From Draconibacterium mangrovi (GTDB lineage: Bacteria > Bacteroidota > Bacteroidia > Bacteroidales > Prolixibacteraceae), in assembly GCF_010586825.1 (NCBI RefSeq), contig NZ_JAAAGB010000010.1:80689-144688 (forward strand): 64,000 nucleotides of DNA, written 5' to 3'. A program made the translations under genes and the position numbers. How positions within the stretch are numbered: the first letter of the stretch is position 1; each line of letters starts with the position of its first letter. Below the pieces are notes generated by a model. That model was not told where the DNA came from, made no database searches, and saw nothing but the letters and a program-made list of their open reading frames with translations. Shown here piece after piece: positions 62,101 through 64,000 of the stretch.

Positions 62101-63840
62101 ATGAGAAAAAAAACTGCTTTGGTTGTAGTGCTGTGCGCTGTCAGCCTGTTTTTGTTTGCCCAAAAACCACTGTTGAACCTAAAGTACGAGCAAAATTACA
62201 CGCCTACTTACGACGAAGTAATTGATATGCTTGAACTGCTTGATGCGAAGTACGAAAATGCAACACTCGTTGAAAATGGTTTTACCGACATTGGCAAACC
62301 ATTACACACCTTCATTATTAACAGTGAACCGGAATTTGATCCTGAAAAAATTAAAGCACAGGGAAAAACAGTTTTGCTCGTCAACAACGGAATTCACCCG
62401 GGCGAGCCGGAAGGAATCGACGCCAGTCTGCAGTTTGCCGACGATATTCTGCGGAATAAAGATGGGATGAAAAAGTGGCTCGACAATACGGTAATTGTTA
62501 TCATTCCAGTGTACAACATTGGCGGACACCTGAACCGTGGCAAATACAACCGCGCCAACCAGGCCACACCTTACGAAACCGGGTTTCGTGGAAATGCAAA
62601 AAACCTTGATCTGAACCGCGACTTTGCCAAATGCGATTCGGAGAATGCCCGGTCTATAAACAAGATTTTTAATGAATGGGATCCTGATGTTTTTCTGGAT
62701 ACCCACACAACAAACGGTTCCGACCATCAATACAGCATCACATTAATTACGCCTTTTCCCGATTATTTTCCACCGGCGCAGGAGCAATTTCTGCGTAACC
62801 GGATGATCCCCGATATTTATAAAAAAATGGAAAAGGGCGAGTATAAGCTGATTCCATATGTGAACTGGGTTAATTACCAGCCGCTGTCAGGAATTCTGCT
62901 ATGGCAGGATTCGCCGAGGTATTCATCGGGTTATGCCAGCCTTTTTAACTGCTACGGAATGATGACTGAAAACCACGTGTATAAAGACTTTGCCGACCGC
63001 GTAAAATCGTGCTACCAGTTTATTATTGCATTAAGCGAGTTCACGTCCGAGAATTCGGAAGAAATTATTGCCAGCCGCCAACAAGGAACCGAAGAACTGT
63101 TAAAGATGCCTACCTACCCGATTACCTACCAGGTAGACACCACGCAATACAGCACATTAACTTTTGATGGTTATGAAACCAGCGAAGAAATTATTGACAA
63201 AGTTACCGGCCTGCCACGTTTTGGCTACGACCGTTCGAAACCGCTTTCGAAAGAAATCCGCTATTACGATACCTACAACGCGGTAGAAGAAATTACAATT
63301 CCGGAATTCTATGTTCTTCCACAAGGCTGGACCGAAGTAATTGAAAGATTAAAACTGAACGGCATTGAAATGATATCGCTAAAAAATGATACGCTAATGG
63401 AAGTAACGGTTGATTATATCGACGAATACTCAAGTCCTAAGCAACCGTTTAACGGTCATTATATTCATAACGAAGTGACTACCAGAAGTGAGGTTCAACA
63501 AATAATGTATTACGCCGGCGACCTGCTGATTCCGGTTCGCCAGCGCAAAATGAAATACATTCTGGAAATGTTGGAACCCAAAGCAATGGACTCATTTTTC
63601 CGCTGGAACTTTTTTGATTCCATTCTTGACCAACGCGAATATTTTTCGTCGTATGGATTTGAAGAAAATGCGCTGAAATATCAAAATGAGCATCCCGAGT
63701 TTAAAAAGCAGCTGGAAGAGAAACGCAAAGCCGATACGGAATTTGCAACGGATCACCGGGCACAGTTAAGCTACATTTACAACAACACCGAATGGGCTGA
63801 AAAAACCTATAAACGTTATCCGGTAGCAAAAATCTATTAA
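62101..63840 (+). CDS. Exported M14 family zinc carboxypeptidase-like protein
   Basis: A 579-residue protein with a signal peptide (about residues 1-20, VVVLCAVSLFLFAQ) and an M14 peptidase domain. Zinc ligands are His and Glu in NNGIHPGEPEG and His in LDTHTTNGSDHQ. A PYETGFRGNAKNLDLNRDFAKC run supplies the substrate-binding Asn-Arg. The C-terminal 200 residues are beta-rich and unassigned, as in Bacteroidota M14 homologues. It would trim peptides in the periplasm or outside; specificity is unknown. Confidence 0.9.
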   Translation: MRKKTALVVVLCAVSLFLFAQKPLLNLKYEQNYTPTYDEVIDMLELLDAKYENATLVENGFTDIGKPLHTFIINSEPEFDPEKIKAQGKTVLLVNNGIHPGEPEGIDASLQFADDILRNKDGMKKWLDNTVIVIIPVYNIGGHLNRGKYNRANQATPYETGFRGNAKNLDLNRDFAKCDSENARSINKIFNEWDPDVFLDTHTTNGSDHQYSITLITPFPDYFPPAQEQFLRNRMIPDIYKKMEKGEYKLIPYVNWVNYQPLSGILLWQDSPRYSSGYASLFNCYGMMTENHVYKDFADRVKSCYQFIIALSEFTSENSEEIIASRQQGTEELLKMPTYPITYQVDTTQYSTLTFDGYETSEEIIDKVTGLPRFGYDRSKPLSKEIRYYDTYNAVEEITIPEFYVLPQGWTEVIERLKLNGIEMISLKNDTLMEVTVDYIDEYSSPKQPFNGHYIHNEVTTRSEVQQIMYYAGDLLIPVRQRKMKYILEMLEPKAMDSFFRWNFFDSILDQREYFSSYGFEENALKYQNEHPEFKKQLEEKRKADTEFATDHRAQLSYIYNNTEWAEKTYKRYPVAKIY

Positions 63841-64000
63841 AAGAAAAAAAGGATCACCCGAAAAATCCGGTGGATCAATTTAGATATTGAATATTATTCC
63901 GTGCCTGCCGAATTCTAAGATAAAAACAACAGAATTATAAAAAATTACAGATGTTGGTGTAAAGGGACAAATGGAGTCTTTCTTTTAACAACTGCAAAAA
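63841..64000. other. Window end, no gene seen
   Basis: After the peptidase stop the sequence is AT-rich and holds no convincing frame. An imperfect hairpin near 63850-63877 (GATCACC with GGTGGATC, one bulge) could be a weak terminator, but no T run follows. Confidence 0.4.

Noticed and set aside
63850..63877. Terminator after the M14 peptidase gene
   Set aside because: The stem is imperfect and no T run follows it.
1..64000. tRNA, rRNA or integrase genes
   Set aside because: None was recognised on either strand; the window looks like core chromosome apart from the repeat elements.

Overview
This 64 kb window reads as an ordinary chromosomal segment of a member of the Bacteroidota, most likely a marine or sediment Marinilabiliales/Prolixibacteraceae-type organism (inference, from no single marker). 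The support is an alternative complex III module, LL-diaminopimelate aminotransferase, DUF4783, tandem rhomboids, a GNAT-nitrilase fusion, weak Shine-Dalgarno sites, and several promoters of the Bacteroidota form TAnnTTTG. I found no rRNA, tRNA, CRISPR array, prophage or intact insertion sequence.

Layout. 1-2157: the end of an alternative complex III operon (tail of a probable ActD, ActE cytochrome c lipoprotein, ActF), disturbed by two hairpin-rich repeat elements and followed by a 678-base gap. 2781-4962: NfeD-like protein plus flotillin with its own promoter and terminator. 5036-7313: a NatAB-type ABC exporter. 7414-8555: cysteine synthase behind what looks like a cysteine-sensing leader-peptide attenuator. 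8734-9840: DUF302 protein, HMA-domain lipoprotein, possible small ORF. 9859-15471 (minus): TetR - TolC - HlyD - two ABC-2 permeases, with a palindromic operator. 15547-19329 (minus): a Tat lipoprotein of the sugar-phosphate isomerase fold, a type Vd patatin and a 58-codon gene. 19362-26982 (minus): an RND efflux operon (adaptor, pump, TolC) with a LytS-type kinase and LytTR regulator at its end. 27229-30394 (minus): a glycosyltransferase, a membrane class III nucleotidyl cyclase and an HD-PycTM (Pycsar-effector-like) protein. 30486-35919 (plus): a 1202-residue outer-membrane protein with a decayed phosphoesterase domain, a histidine phosphatase and an outer-membrane protein. 35935-41003 (minus): lipoprotein, phosphoribosyltransferase, a giant NtrY-like kinase and RlmH. 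41248-42596: DUF4783 and YihY/BrkB. 42700-49881 (minus): two rhomboids, MutL, a small membrane protein, iron alcohol dehydrogenase, ABM monooxygenase and the GNAT-nitrilase. 50007-55502 (minus): CorA, Der, Era, polysaccharide deacetylase and a DapF-like protein. 55644-63840: DapL, an aminotransferase (minus), alanine dehydrogenase, a potassium channel, ThyA, FolA and an M14 peptidase.

The most interesting points are: the poly-Cys leader peptide and terminator before cysK, with an alternative pairing whose geometry fits ribosome stalling; the cyclase/HD-PycTM pair, a candidate cyclic-nucleotide signalling or defence module; a DapF homologue in which both catalytic cysteines are replaced; a 150-base hairpin translated inside actE; four TCACTTG repeats at exactly 22-base period before the potassium channel; a three-way-junction element in the RND operon; and two enzymes (phosphoesterase-like, glycosyltransferase) whose metal-binding aspartates have become asparagine.

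All calls come from reading the sequence and remembered family features; no database search was possible.
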